A stretch of 64,000 bases of DNA. Source: Pseudomonas sp. KBW05. GTDB taxonomy: Bacteria > Pseudomonadota > Gammaproteobacteria > Pseudomonadales > Pseudomonadaceae. The notes under the pieces were generated by a model. It had not been told where the DNA came from. It was given only the letters and a program-made list of their open reading frames with translations, and did not search any database. The stretch is taken from positions 124,001 through 188,000 of the forward strand of contig NZ_QAJM01000007.1 of the NCBI RefSeq assembly GCF_003852405.1, read 5' to 3'. Of the stretch, positions 28,902-37,839 are shown piece by piece (position 1 is the first letter of the stretch; the number at the start of each line of letters is the position of its first letter). The position numbers and the translations under genes were made by a program.

Positions 28902-30435
28902 GCAGCCTCCAGTGTTGCGCGGCGATGCGTTGCAGGCACAGGCGCAGTTCGCCTTCGAGGGCGCGGTCTTCGATCACTGGCGGGAAGTCTTGGGCCAGTT
29001 GTTCGTGCATCGCGGCCAAGGCTGGCGGCAATGGGCGTGCATCTGCGGCCTGGGCGCGCAGCCACACGCCCTGGTTGGCGGCGAGCAAGGTGGCGGCGGC
29101 GACCTGTTCGGTCAGCTCCAGCACGCGGATCGCATCGCGGGCGGCGATGGTGCCCATGCTCACTTTGTCCTGGTTGTGGCATTCGGTGGAGCGCGAGAAC
29201 ACGCTGGCCGGCATGGTATTTTTCAGCGCTTCGGCGGTCCAGGCGCTGGTGCCGATCTGCACGGCCTTGAAGCCGTGGTTGATCATCGTGCGATCCGCCG
29301 GGGCGCCGGACAGGTTGCTCGGCAGGCCGTGGTTGTAGCGCACGTCCACCAGCAGCGCGAGTTGGCGGTCGAGCAGGTCGGCGACGTTGGCCACCAGGGT
29401 CTTGAGGCTGTCCATGGCGAAGGCGATGTGGCCGCCGTAGAAGTGCCCGCCGTGGAGCACGCGTTCTTCTTCGGCGTCGATGATCGGGTTGTCGTTGGCG
29501 CTGTTCAGTTCGATCTCGATGAACGAGCGCAGCCAGTTCAAGCTGTCGGCCAGCACGCCGAGGACGTGGGGCGCGCAGCGCAGCGAGTAGCGGTCCTGCA
29601 AGCGGTGCAACGGCGCAGTCGGAGCGTCAATCGCCAGGTCCTTGCGCAGCCAGGCGGCAACTTGCATCTGCCCCGGGTGCGGCTTGGCGGCGAACAGGCG
29701 TTCGTCGAAGTGTTCCGGGTTGCCTTGCAGCGCCACCACGTTCAGCGCGGTGATGCGCGTGGCCAGTTGCAGCAGGTAGTCGGCGCGGGCGAAGGCCAGG
29801 CACGCGAGGCCGGTCATAACGGCGGTGCCGTTCATCAGCGCGAGGGCTTCTTTGGGGCGCAGCACCAGCGGGTCCCAGCCCAGTTCGCGGTGCACATCGG
29901 CAGCCTGGCGGCGTTCGCCACGGAACATCACTTCACGTTCGCCGGACAAGGTCGCGGCCACGTAGGACAGCGGCGTCAGGTCACCGCTGGCGCCCACCGA
30001 GCCTTCTTCCGGGATCAGCGGCAGCACGTCGTGTTCCAGGAACGCATGCAGGCGTTCCAGCAGCTCCACGCGCACGCCGGACACGCCGTGGCACAGCGAC
30101 TGCAAACGCGCGGCCAGCACGGCGCGGGTGGCTTGCGCATCGAGCAACTTGCCCAGGCCGCAACCGTGGAAGGTGTAGAGGTGACGCGGCAACGCTTCGA
30201 CGTGCTGCAACGGCACGGCCACCACGCACGAGTCGCCGTAGCCGGTGGTCACGCCGTAGATCACGCCTTCCTTGTCCAGCAGCGAGTCGAGGAACTGCGC
30301 GCCTTTGGCGATGCGCTGGCGGTAGGCGGCATCGCTCTGCAATTGGGTGGGCGCCTGACGGTTGGCCAGGGCCAGCACGTCTTCGATGCGCAAAGCGCGT
30401 TCGCCAAAGGTTACCGGCTCAAGATGCGTCGTCAT
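28894..30435 (-). CDS. MIO-dependent aromatic amino acid ammonia-lyase in aryl polyene cluster
   Basis: This 513-aa protein belongs to the histidine/phenylalanine/tyrosine ammonia-lyase family. The Ala149-Ser150-Gly151 triad (VGASGDLTPL) would cyclise to the MIO cofactor. Catalytic Tyr60 lies in YGVTTGYG and NSANDNPI is intact. The substrate-selectivity pair appears to be Phe89-His90 (LYTFHGCG), unlike the Ser-His of histidine lyases. Because it sits in an aryl polyene operon, it is more likely to make cinnamate or coumarate from Phe or Tyr as an aryl starter than to degrade histidine. That role is inference; the core aryl polyene operon of E. coli lacks this gene. Confidence 0.88.
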   Translation of the reverse strand: MTTHLEPVTFGERALRIEDVLALANRQAPTQLQSDAAYRQRIAKGAQFLDSLLDKEGVIYGVTTGYGDSCVVAVPLQHVEALPRHLYTFHGCGLGKLLDAQATRAVLAARLQSLCHGVSGVRVELLERLHAFLEHDVLPLIPEEGSVGASGDLTPLSYVAATLSGEREVMFRGERRQAADVHRELGWDPLVLRPKEALALMNGTAVMTGLACLAFARADYLLQLATRITALNVVALQGNPEHFDERLFAAKPHPGQMQVAAWLRKDLAIDAPTAPLHRLQDRYSLRCAPHVLGVLADSLNWLRSFIEIELNSANDNPIIDAEEERVLHGGHFYGGHIAFAMDSLKTLVANVADLLDRQLALLVDVRYNHGLPSNLSGAPADRTMINHGFKAVQIGTSAWTAEALKNTMPASVFSRSTECHNQDKVSMGTIAARDAIRVLELTEQVAAATLLAANQGVWLRAQAADARPLPPALAAMHEQLAQDFPPVIEDRALEGELRLCLQRIAAQHWRLHA

Positions 30436-31354
30436 CGGTCTTCCAGAAAGGGTAAAAGTTGAACCATTGTTGGGGCGCTTCCAGGCAGAACTGGCCCAGG
30501 CGTGCGGCGTAGCGCGCGGTCCACAGGGCTATGACCTGCTCGCGGGTATTACGTTTCCATTCGATCAATTCGGCGAAAGGCTCGATGGTCAGGCGGTAGC
30601 GGTTGTTGTGCTTGAGGCACATCAGCAGGTTCACCGGGCATTTGAGCAAGCCAGCCAGCAGCCATGGGCCTTGGGGGAAAGCGGCGTCATGGCCGAGGAA
30701 GTCCACGCGCACCGTGCGCCCGCCGTGCAGCGGCACGCGGTCGCCAGCGATGGCCAGCCATTCACCGTCGTCCAGGCGCTGGCTGAGCAGCAGCATGGTG
30801 GCCGGGTCCAGCTCGCTGACCTGGATCAGGCGCAAGTGCGTCGCCCCGGCTTCGCCCAGCAGGCGGTTGAATTGTTCGGCGTGCTTGGTGTGCACCAGCA
30901 CGTTCATGGTCACTTGCTCGCCAATCTCGGCGAGGGCGCGGCACACTTCAAGGTTGCCCAGGTGTGCGCCCACCAGCATTTGCCCGCGTTCGCCGCGCAG
31001 TTGCCCGCGCAATTGCGCCGGGTCGTTGATCTCGATCTGTTCCAGGCGCAGTTTGCCGTTCCATACGTCGAGCTTGTCGAGCAAGGAGTCGGCGAAGGCC
31101 ATGAACTGGCCGAAGACGCGCTTGTGGGTGGGGCGCAGGTCATCGCGCCCGCTCCAGTCGGCCAGGCGCTGCTGGTATTGCCAGGCGCTGTGGCGTGCGG
31201 TGCGGCCGAACAGGAAGAAGTACAAGACGATGGCGTACAGCAGCGGGCTCAGCACGCGGCGGCCAAGGACCTTGGCGGCGAAGGCGGTGAGTTTCATCAG
31301 CAGGAAGCTGCCGCGCTCCTCGCGATCGGCCCAGTGCTTGGTGCTGTCGCTCAT
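30419..31354 (-). CDS. LpxL/HtrB-like acyltransferase (ApeJ C-terminal half equivalent)
   Basis: This 311-aa membrane-associated protein has one N-terminal hydrophobic segment (about 36-55) and the lysophospholipid/lipid A acyltransferase motif VGAHLGNLEVCRAL (H-x4-E type), with GDRVPL further on. In E. coli-type aryl polyene operons this domain is joined to a glycosyltransferase in ApeJ; here the two are separate, overlapping genes. It probably acylates the growing pigment lipid at the inner membrane. ATG 31354 overlaps the glycosyltransferase stop. Confidence 0.85.
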   Translation of the reverse strand: MSDSTKHWADREERGSFLLMKLTAFAAKVLGRRVLSPLLYAIVLYFFLFGRTARHSAWQYQQRLADWSGRDDLRPTHKRVFGQFMAFADSLLDKLDVWNGKLRLEQIEINDPAQLRGQLRGERGQMLVGAHLGNLEVCRALAEIGEQVTMNVLVHTKHAEQFNRLLGEAGATHLRLIQVSELDPATMLLLSQRLDDGEWLAIAGDRVPLHGGRTVRVDFLGHDAAFPQGPWLLAGLLKCPVNLLMCLKHNNRYRLTIEPFAELIEWKRNTREQVIALWTARYAARLGQFCLEAPQQWFNFYPFWKTDDDAS

Positions 31355-32085
31355 GCCTGCCACCGCCGCCACAGGATCATCGGTGAGCGCACCAACATGC
31401 CGAAGAACAAGCGGGTGTGCATCGCCGAGATGCGCACGTTGTCGCGGAACAGGCGGAAGTGCGACAGGCCGTCCGCCGGGTAGTGCACGCGGGTCGGCAG
31501 CCAGCGCATCGGCTGGTTGCGCCAGGCCAGGCGCACGAGGATGTCGGAGTCGAAATCCATGCGCGTGCCGATGTAGGCCGAGTCCATCAGCGCCAGCGTA
31601 GGGGCCAGTGGGTACACGCGAAAGCCGCACATGGAGTCGCGGATCTGTAGCGACAGGGTGTTGATCCACACCCACACGTGGGTCAGGTAGCGCGCGTACA
31701 GGCGGCCTTTGGGCACGCTGTCGTCGTATTCGGGGTAGCCGCAGATGATTGCGCTGGGGTGGGTGCGCGAGGCGTCGAGGAAGGTCTCGACTTCGCGCAG
31801 GTCGTGCTGGCCGTCGGCGTCCACCTGAAGCGCGTGGCTGAAACCCAGGCGCGCGGCTTCGCGGAAACCGGCCATGACCGCGCCGCCCTTGCCCTGGTTG
31901 TTCGGCAGGGTCAGCAAGGTGACGTTGTCCAGGGTCGCCAGTTGTGCCAGCACCGCGGCACAGGCCGGGCTGCTGCCGTCGTCTACCAGCAGGCAGGGCA
32001 GGCCGCTGTCCAACAGGCTCTGGACCACGGCGGGCACGGCGGCTTCGTGGTTGTAGACCGGGATCAGGGCGCAGGGGTTATGCAT
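31351..32085 (-). CDS. Family 2 glycosyltransferase (ApeJ N-terminal half equivalent)
   Basis: This 244-aa GT-A fold glycosyltransferase resembles the dolichyl-phosphate mannosyltransferase branch. ALIPVYNHE opens the fold, LLVDDGSSPA gives a nucleotide contact, ALQVDADGQHD gives the DxD metal motif, and a GYPEYDDSVPKGR loop follows. It would add a sugar to the aryl polyene lipid or its anchor. The start ATG lies 8 bases inside the end of the ligase gene, and the stop overlaps the acyltransferase start by 4 bases. Confidence 0.88.
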   Translation of the reverse strand: MHNPCALIPVYNHEAAVPAVVQSLLDSGLPCLLVDDGSSPACAAVLAQLATLDNVTLLTLPNNQGKGGAVMAGFREAARLGFSHALQVDADGQHDLREVETFLDASRTHPSAIICGYPEYDDSVPKGRLYARYLTHVWVWINTLSLQIRDSMCGFRVYPLAPTLALMDSAYIGTRMDFDSDILVRLAWRNQPMRWLPTRVHYPADGLSHFRLFRDNVRISAMHTRLFFGMLVRSPMILWRRWQA

Positions 32086-33748
32086 CGACGGTCTCCAGCA
32101 AAATCCGCCCACTGGAACAGGCCGCGTCGCCATTGCGATAGGTGAAGTACAGCTTGCTGCGCTCCTGATCAAAGCGCAGGTGTAGTTCGACCGCGTCGCC
32201 CGGGCGCATCAGTTGCTGGAACTTGAGCACTTCCATCCCGGCAAAGGTCGTAGGCAGTTCAAGCAACTGCTGGCCGAGGTTGAACGCCCATTCGATCTGC
32301 ACTACGCCCGGCAGCACCGGCGTGACCGGGAAATGGCCGCTGAAGTAGGCCAGGTCCGGCGGAATGCTCAACTGCAAGGTCCACTCGCCATTGGCTTCGG
32401 CTTGCTCCAATACTTCTGGCGCCTTTGGTCTTGGCGCCAGCAGCAACGCTTCGACGTGGGCCTGGGGCAGTTTGCCTTGGCTGGTCAGCGGCAATTGGCG
32501 CAGTAAGCGCCAACGACGCGGCAACGCCAGGGCTTCGCAGTGTTGGCTCAAGTGCTGGCGCAGGGTTTGGGTCAGCGTGCGACGGCCTTGATTGCGCAGG
32601 GCATGCAGGCCCTCGGCGCTCAGCACCACCAGCGCACCGAGTGACGCGCGGTTTTCCTGCACCACGCCCAGGCGCGTTTCGACGACCCACGGGTGAGCCA
32701 TCAGCGCCTGTTCAAGCATGGGCAGGGAGATGCGTTTTTCTTCCAGCTTGACGATGCGGTCCAGGCGCCCGAGCAGTTCGAAGCGGCCATCGGCGTGGAT
32801 ACGCGCGGCGTCGGCGGTTTGTTCGATATGCCCGACGGGCAGGTAGGGCGAGGCGATGCGCAGGGCGCCGTCGGCGTCCTGGCTCAGTTCCACGTCGGCG
32901 AACGGCTGCCAAGGCTGTGCGCCCTGGCGCCAGGCGATGCCGCCGGTTTCCGAGCTGCCGAGGATTTCCGTCGGCCATTGCTGCAAGCGGTCGTACAGCT
33001 CGCCAGCGGCCTCGATGGGCAACGCGCCGCCGGAGGAAAACACCCGCGACACCTGGCTCAGCGCCGGCCAGTCGAGGTTGTCGCCCATGCGCTTGAGCAG
33101 CGCCGGGCTGGCGACCCAGGCAAATTGTGGGTGTTCGCGGCTGGCGCGCTGCAAGTCCTCGGGAAAGGCCAGTTGCTTGCGCACAAAGGTGCGCCCGGCG
33201 CACAGCGGCCACAGCACGCGGAACAACAAACCGTAGATGTGTTGGGTGGCGACGCTGCCGATGATGCAGGCGCCTTTCAAGTCTGCGCCCCACAGGGTTT
33301 CCAGGGCGTCGACTTCGTTGGCCAGTTGGCGCAGGGACTTGTCGATGCGCTTGGGCTCGCCGCTGGAGCCGGAGGTGCACAGGCTCAGTTGGCAGGCGTC
33401 GAGGTCCAGCGCCGCGGCGCTCAACGGCGCCTCATACAGAGCGTCGAGATCCGCCGCTTCGGTCAACCAGGCGTCGACAGCCGCGTCCCAGCGTTGGCGG
33501 GTTTGCGCTTGCAGGTCGGCCGGCAGCAGCACGCTGACCCCGGCGCGCCAGGCACCCAGCAGGGCAATCGCCAAGAGGCCGGCGTCTTCCAGGTGCACGG
33601 CGACGCGCTGGATACTGCGCTCGCGCAGCCCCGCCGCCAGGCTCAGGGATTGCTCCCACAGCTGGGCGTGATTCATGGCAGGTTCGGTGGTGACCGGACG
33701 CTGTTCCAGCGGCTCAAGCAGCAAGTGCTCAAGTTTCAACCCATTCAT
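32078..33748 (-). CDS. apeH: Aryl-ACP ligase fused to hotdog dehydratase (ApeH-ApeI fusion)
   Basis: This is a 556-aa two-domain enzyme. Residues about 1-450 form an AMP-forming ligase ([10 protein letters not shown] at 124-133, [11 protein letters not shown], and [15 protein letters not shown]) that would activate an aromatic acid and load it on an ACP. Residues about 455-556 are a hotdog dehydratase with the [14 protein letters not shown] motif, equivalent to ApeI. In E. coli these are two proteins. ATG 33748 overlaps the apeG stop by 4 bases. A joined ligase and dehydratase fixes their ratio and may channel the starter unit. Confidence 0.88.
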   Translation of the reverse strand: MNGLKLEHLLLEPLEQRPVTTEPAMNHAQLWEQSLSLAAGLRERSIQRVAVHLEDAGLLAIALLGAWRAGVSVLLPADLQAQTRQRWDAAVDAWLTEAADLDALYEAPLSAAALDLDACQLSLCTSGSSGEPKRIDKSLRQLANEVDALETLWGADLKGACIIGSVATQHIYGLLFRVLWPLCAGRTFVRKQLAFPEDLQRASREHPQFAWVASPALLKRMGDNLDWPALSQVSRVFSSGGALPIEAAGELYDRLQQWPTEILGSSETGGIAWRQGAQPWQPFADVELSQDADGALRIASPYLPVGHIEQTADAARIHADGRFELLGRLDRIVKLEEKRISLPMLEQALMAHPWVVETRLGVVQENRASLGALVVLSAEGLHALRNQGRRTLTQTLRQHLSQHCEALALPRRWRLLRQLPLTSQGKLPQAHVEALLLAPRPKAPEVLEQAEANGEWTLQLSIPPDLAYFSGHFPVTPVLPGVVQIEWAFNLGQQLLELPTTFAGMEVLKFQQLMRPGDAVELHLRFDQERSKLYFTYRNGDAACSSGRILLETVDA

Positions 33749-34290
33749 ACGCGGCCTCGAACCCTTTGTCGTACCAGCCATTCCACGGCAAACAACAGCC
33801 CCATCAGCCCGTAGGCGATCAGGCCGTTGTACAACGTCCACCAGCTCAACGGCGCCCACAGGGTGAGGGCGGCGGCGAGCAGGCCATTACACAGAAAAAA
33901 CGCGCTCCAGACCACGGTGACCTGGCGCGTATACACAATCGCGTGGGGCGGCAGTTCTGGGTCGGTCATGCGCGCCAGGCGTTCCACCATCGGCGGGCCG
34001 TATTTCAGGCTCAGGCCAAACAGCGCCAGCATGAACGCGCTGACCAGGCTCGGGTACCAGCGCAGCAGGTGCGGGTTGTCGAACCAGGCCAGCAGCAGGC
34101 AGAACACGATCACCGCCAGTGCCATCCAGCGGCTGCCGGGGCGCCGGGCGCCGGTAAACGCGCGCAACAGCCACAGGCTGCCCAGCAGCAAACCGAATTG
34201 CCACGGCGCAAAGTGCTCGGTGCCGTAATACACCGCAAAGGGGTACAGCAGCCCCGCCAACAACAGGCCAAGGCCGATCAGCCGGCTCAT
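33745..34290 (-). CDS. apeG: Membrane protein of aryl polyene cluster (COG4648-like, ApeG position)
   Basis: This 181-aa protein has about five hydrophobic segments and resembles the COG4648 integral membrane family found only in pigment-type clusters. The function is unknown; a role in assembling or anchoring the synthase at the inner membrane has been supposed from gene linkage. It overlaps the ACP upstream and the ligase downstream by 4 bases each. Confidence 0.8.
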   Translation of the reverse strand: MSRLIGLGLLLAGLLYPFAVYYGTEHFAPWQFGLLLGSLWLLRAFTGARRPGSRWMALAVIVFCLLLAWFDNPHLLRWYPSLVSAFMLALFGLSLKYGPPMVERLARMTDPELPPHAIVYTRQVTVVWSAFFLCNGLLAAALTLWAPLSWWTLYNGLIAYGLMGLLFAVEWLVRQRVRGRV

Positions 34291-34541
34291 GCGGCGGGTT
34301 GCACCAGGCGGTACACCGCCTCAACCACGTCGTCCACGGTACGCACCGCCTTGAACTCCTCGGCGGCGATCTTCTTGCCGGTCTGGCGCTTGATATGGTC
34401 GATCAAGTCCACGGCGTCGATGCTGTCGATTTCCAGGTCCTGGTACAGGTTGGCGTCAAGGGTGACGCGTTCCGGCGCCAGTTCAAACAGTTCCACCAGG
34501 GCGTCGCGCAAGGTGTTGAAAATATCGTCACGAGTTTGCAT
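34287..34541 (-). CDS. apeF: Acyl carrier protein 2 (ApeF-like)
   Basis: This 84-aa acyl carrier protein has the phosphopantetheine site Ser40 in LEIDSIDAVDL. Four-helix ACP length. Aryl polyene operons carry two ACPs, one for the starter and chain and one with a less settled role. It starts 10 bases after the first ACP gene and overlaps apeG by 4 bases. Confidence 0.92.
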   Translation of the reverse strand: MQTRDDIFNTLRDALVELFELAPERVTLDANLYQDLEIDSIDAVDLIDHIKRQTGKKIAAEEFKAVRTVDDVVEAVYRLVQPAA

Positions 34542-34550
34542 GGTACGGTC

Positions 34551-34820
34551 TCAAGCTGCCTGTCGGGCCGTGACGAACGCCGCAAGGCTGGCCACGTTGG
34601 TGAAGTGATTGCGGGTGTCCTTGGCGTCGGCATCGATCTTGATGCCGTACTTTTTCTGGATCGCCAGGCCCAATTCCAGGGCGTCTACCGAATCCAGGCC
34701 CAGGCCTTCGCCGAACAGGGTTTGGTCGCTACCAATATCGTCGACACTGATGTCCTCAAGGCCCAGAGCCTCGATGATCAGGGTCTTTATGTCGTACTCA
34801 AGGCTGTTGCTGTCGCTCAT
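34551..34820 (-). CDS. apeE: Acyl carrier protein 1 (ApeE-like)
   Basis: This 89-aa acyl carrier protein has the pantetheine Ser44 in GLGLDSVDALEL. ATG 34820 is preceded by AAGGAG at 9 bases, so the ATG 30 bases upstream is not used. The start lies inside the end of the acyltransferase gene (23-base overlap). Confidence 0.92.
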   Translation of the reverse strand: MSDSNSLEYDIKTLIIEALGLEDISVDDIGSDQTLFGEGLGLDSVDALELGLAIQKKYGIKIDADAKDTRNHFTNVASLAAFVTARQAA

Positions 34821-35610
34821 CTTCGGCGAGCTCCTTAATAAAATAGTCATGCAGGTAATCGTTGAGCTTGCGTGAAGCCTGGGGTGCGGGCCCCAGTGTG
34901 GCGAACGCCTGTGGTTCTATATCGGCACCCACGCGCAAACTGAAGTGAAAGCGACGTTTGGGGATGCGATACCAGGGCTCGGCCTTGGTCAATGTGGTGG
35001 GGTTGACCTTGATCACCACCGGGGTGACGATTGTCGCACCGCGCAGTGCAATGGCGGCGCCCCCGCGATGAAAGGCGGGCGCAGCGCCGGGTGTGGTGCG
35101 GGTGCCCTCGGGGAAGATGATCAGGGTCTGGCCTTCGCGCAGGGCGTCGGCGGCGGCGTCGAGCATGTCGGCGCTGCCGTCATTGCTGATATAGCCGGCG
35201 TCGCGTACCGGGCCACGCATGAACGGGTTCTGGAACAGGCTCTGCTTGACCACGCAGTTGGTCTGGCGCATCAGACCGATGAGGAACACCACGTCGATCA
35301 GCGACGGGTGGTTGGCCACGATCATCTGCCCCGGGCGACCGAGTTTTTCCGCACCTTCGACGCTGTAGGTGAGGATGCCCAGGCGGTACATCAGACGGAT
35401 GAAAAACCAGAACAGGCAGCTGATGGTGTGGCGCGCACGCCGCTGATGCTGCTTGGCATCCCCCGGCAGGCAACTGAGCAGCGGGAACACCAGCACGCGC
35501 AGGCCCAGGCCGCCGATGCCAAACACCAGGAAGCTGATGGCCGTGGCGAACAGGCGCCAGTAGTAGGCCTGCCGTGGCTTGTCGGTGGTTACTTGCGTTG
35601 CCAGTTCCAT
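34798..35610 (-). CDS. apeD: 1-acyl-glycerol-3-phosphate acyltransferase family protein (ApeD-like)
   Basis: This 270-aa PlsC-type acyltransferase has the catalytic NHPSLIDVVFL (HX4D) block and a FPEGTRTTPG block, with one or two N-terminal hydrophobic segments (about 23-50). It may link the aryl polyene acyl chain to a lipid acceptor in the inner membrane. ATG 35610 lies 22 bases inside the end of the upstream gene. Confidence 0.9.
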   Translation of the reverse strand: MELATQVTTDKPRQAYYWRLFATAISFLVFGIGGLGLRVLVFPLLSCLPGDAKQHQRRARHTISCLFWFFIRLMYRLGILTYSVEGAEKLGRPGQMIVANHPSLIDVVFLIGLMRQTNCVVKQSLFQNPFMRGPVRDAGYISNDGSADMLDAAADALREGQTLIIFPEGTRTTPGAAPAFHRGGAAIALRGATIVTPVVIKVNPTTLTKAEPWYRIPKRRFHFSLRVGADIEPQAFATLGPAPQASRKLNDYLHDYFIKELAEDERQQQP

Positions 35611-36305
35611 ACGCGGTTCTTCCAGGCATGTTGGCAGGCGCCCTGCTCGTTGAGCAGGGTGCGCAGCAGGTTCAGGGCGTGGGGCCACTGGGCTTGAGTG
35701 GGTTGGACCGTGGCGGTGTGCAGTTCCAGTTGCCACTCGTCGCCCGGCGTCAGCAGCAGGCCGAGGGCGTAGGGAAACGGCACATCTGTGATCCAGCTGG
35801 CGTAGGCCTCGGGCGGCTGTTCTTCGGTGATCACCAGCAACACGGCCGGGGCGCCTTCGTTGAGCAGCGCGGCGGCTTCCAGCAGGCCGTGCTCCAGGCC
35901 GTCGCCGGCGGCGGCGAGGGCGGTCATTTCGCTGGTTTCATTGCGCAGGATCGACCACAGGCCAATCACCGCGTTATGCACCGACAGGCTGAACTGGGTC
36001 GGCGACAGGGGCTGGTCGTTGGCCAGGTCGCTGAGGATGTCGAGAGTGCGCGGGGTTTCGCCATGCCGGGAGATGAACACCAGCGGCAAATCCTGCAGGC
36101 CTTCGGCCAATGGCCAGCCGACGCTGAAGGCCATGCGTGCCAGGCGGCTCAGGCGGCGGCGCTGCATGGCTGGCAGAAATGACACGTCGGGGCAGGCGTC
36201 GCTGGCGGGAATGACCACTGGGGCCTTGCTCCAGGCCAGCCAGTCTTGCGCGCTGTCGAGCCCTGGAGCCCAGGCGCGCCATTGGGTGATGTTGAAATTG
36301 ATCAC
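35589..36305 (-). CDS. apeC: Beta-ketoacyl synthase-like chain-length factor (ApeC-like)
   Basis: This 238-aa protein resembles the N-terminal half of a ketosynthase (LSVHNAVIGLWSILRNETSEMTALAAAGDGLEHGLLEAA) but lacks an active-site Cys. Such truncated ketosynthase-like proteins (ApeC) form a heterodimer with ApeO and set chain length. It is the first gene of the operon. The start is a GTG at 36305 with only a weak ribosome site. Transcription would begin in the region 36306-36653. Confidence 0.85.
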   Translation of the reverse strand: MINFNITQWRAWAPGLDSAQDWLAWSKAPVVIPASDACPDVSFLPAMQRRRLSRLARMAFSVGWPLAEGLQDLPLVFISRHGETPRTLDILSDLANDQPLSPTQFSLSVHNAVIGLWSILRNETSEMTALAAAGDGLEHGLLEAAALLNEGAPAVLLVITEEQPPEAYASWITDVPFPYALGLLLTPGDEWQLELHTATVQPTQAQWPHALNLLRTLLNEQGACQHAWKNRVWNWQRK

Positions 36306-36653
36306 TGAGAGGTTATCCCGCCCCTGCGGGCTTCCATGTGCGGCCGTTGGCCCCGAATACCGGGACAGGGAACAATGGCCGAATGGCGCGCATTATCCCG
36401 GTGCTGCGGGCTTCTAGCAAACTTTGGTAATGAATTGTTCAAGGTTGATTACAAATGACTGGTAAAGATTTACAGATTGTCCGCTACCCGGGATCAGATT
36501 GGATTGTCAGATCGTTCTGTTTAATTTGTCGGTGGCAGATGACAGTCAGCGCTTCAATCGCCTGCGATGCGGTAGTGCATGGATGAACAAGGTAGCTAAC
36601 AGGCGCTTTTGCCCTCTACACTCGGGCATTCATTGATACACGGAGGTTTTTCC
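36306..36653. promoter_or_regulatory. Divergent regulatory region between aryl polyene operon and parA-like gene
   Basis: This 348-base region has no gene. It contains two copies of TTATCCCG-N4-TGCGGGCTTC-like sequence (36313-36334 and 36393-36414) exactly 80 bases apart, each able to form a small CCCG/CGGG hairpin. On minus, TTGAAC (36442-36437), a 17-base spacer and TGCTAG (36419-36414) form a weak promoter candidate for the aryl polyene operon. The stretch 36415-36530 is AT-rich. ACGGAGGTTT is the ribosome site for the plus-strand gene. Confidence 0.5.
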
Positions 36654-37424
36654 ATGCGGCGTGTGGTGTTCAATCAGAAAGGCGGCGTTGGCAAGTCCAG
36701 CATTGCCTGCAACCTGGCGGCGGTCAGCGCCAGCGAAGGCTATCGAACCCTGTTGGTGGACCTCGATGCACAAGCCAACTCAACCCAGTACCTCACCGGG
36801 CTGACGGGCGACGACATCCCCATGGGGATCGCGGATTTTTTCAAGCAAACCCTGTCTTCCGGGCCGTTTTCGAAGAAGAACAAGGTGGATATCTACGAAA
36901 CGCCCTTCGACAACCTGCACGTGGTCACCGCCACCGCCGAGCTAGCGGACTTGCAGCCCAAGCTTGAGGCCAAGCACAAGATCAACAAGCTGCGAAAACT
37001 GTTGGACGAGTTGAGCGAAGATTACGACCGAATCTACCTGGATACCCCGCCGGCGTTGAACTTCTACGCGGTTTCGGCGTTGATTGCCGCTGATCGCGTG
37101 CTGATCCCCTTCGATTGCGACAGCTTCTCGCGCCAGGCGCTGTACGGCCTGTTGGCGGAGATCGAAGAATTGAAGGAAGACCACAACGAAGGCCTTGAAG
37201 TGGAAGGCATCGTGGTCAACCAGTTCCAGGCCCGCGCGACGCTGCCGCAGCAGATGCTCGACGAGTTGATTGCAGAGGGTTTGCCGGTGCTGCCGGTGTA
37301 TCTGGCCAGCTCCGTGCGCATGCGTGAGTCGCACCAGGAGAGCAAGCCGCTGATCCACCTGGACCCACGGCACAAGCTGACCCAGCAGTTTGTGGAGTTG
37401 CATAACTTGCTGGAAAGCGCCTGA
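36654..37424 (+). CDS. ParA/MinD-family ATPase without adjacent parB
   Basis: This 256-aa protein has a deviant Walker A motif KGGVGKSS (residues 9-16), the Walker A' DLDAQANST near 41 and Walker [10 protein letters not shown] near 136, all intact. Such ATPases position DNA, chemoreceptor arrays or other large complexes. No parB-like partner is next to it; the gene stands alone between the aryl polyene operon promoter and a REPIN. ATG 36654 is chosen because of ACGGAGG ahead of it. The exact cargo is unknown. Confidence 0.9.
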   Translation: MRRVVFNQKGGVGKSSIACNLAAVSASEGYRTLLVDLDAQANSTQYLTGLTGDDIPMGIADFFKQTLSSGPFSKKNKVDIYETPFDNLHVVTATAELADLQPKLEAKHKINKLRKLLDELSEDYDRIYLDTPPALNFYAVSALIAADRVLIPFDCDSFSRQALYGLLAEIEELKEDHNEGLEVEGIVVNQFQARATLPQQMLDELIAEGLPVLPVYLASSVRMRESHQESKPLIHLDPRHKLTQQFVELHNLLESA

Positions 37425-37447
37425 TCTGACAGATCACTGAGAATCCC

Positions 37448-37536
37448 TGTGGGAGCGGGCTTGCTCGCGAATGCGGTGTATCAGTCACAGATATGTTGAC
37501 TGGCCCACCGCATTCGCGAGCAAGCCCGCTCCCACA
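37448..37536. repeat. REPIN F (GCGGGCTTGCTCGCGA type)
   Basis: Inverted GTGGGAGCGGGCTTGCTCGCGAATGCGG arms flank a spacer of about 32 bases; unit length 89. It lies 23 bases after the parA-like stop. Confidence 0.93.
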
Positions 37537-37570
37537 TTTTTTATTGCATTCCAGCAGGGGATTTGGATAT

Positions 37571-37839
37571 GTCCTACTGATGCTGTAGGACGGGTCTGGC
37601 AATAGGGGTTGAGCCTTGTATCGCTGCCTACGCGTACGCCAGAATCCGCCGGCTTGTGCGTCTGGAGGGGTGTCTCTTAAGGTTCTCGGGCCGCTGAATT
37701 CTCAGTGGTCGGGTTTAGTAGCCCAATCAAACGACAGCATGTGCAAGGCTCCAAAATCTTATGGTAGCTGTGCGCAGGGCACCTTCGGGTGCGCCGGTTT
37801 TGCTTTCGTTCCCGGTCTACTAACCTGCGTACAGCTGCC
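37571..37839 (+). promoter_or_regulatory. Structured leader-like element upstream of a 69-aa ORF
   Basis: The 350 bases ahead of the small ORF hold several hairpins. GTCCTAC/GTAGGAC pairs at 37571-37577 and 37585-37591. A 7-bp stem (37691-37697 with 37702-37708) contains one G-U pair. A 15-bp stem joins 37763-37777 to 37825-37839, with two G-U pairs and no mismatch. It encloses GCACC-TTCG-GGTGC (37779-37792), a UUCG-type tetraloop hairpin. The wobble pairs in otherwise perfect stems suggest selection on RNA. A 10-base direct repeat GTTTAGTAGC occurs at 37713 and 37846. Confidence 0.55.
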
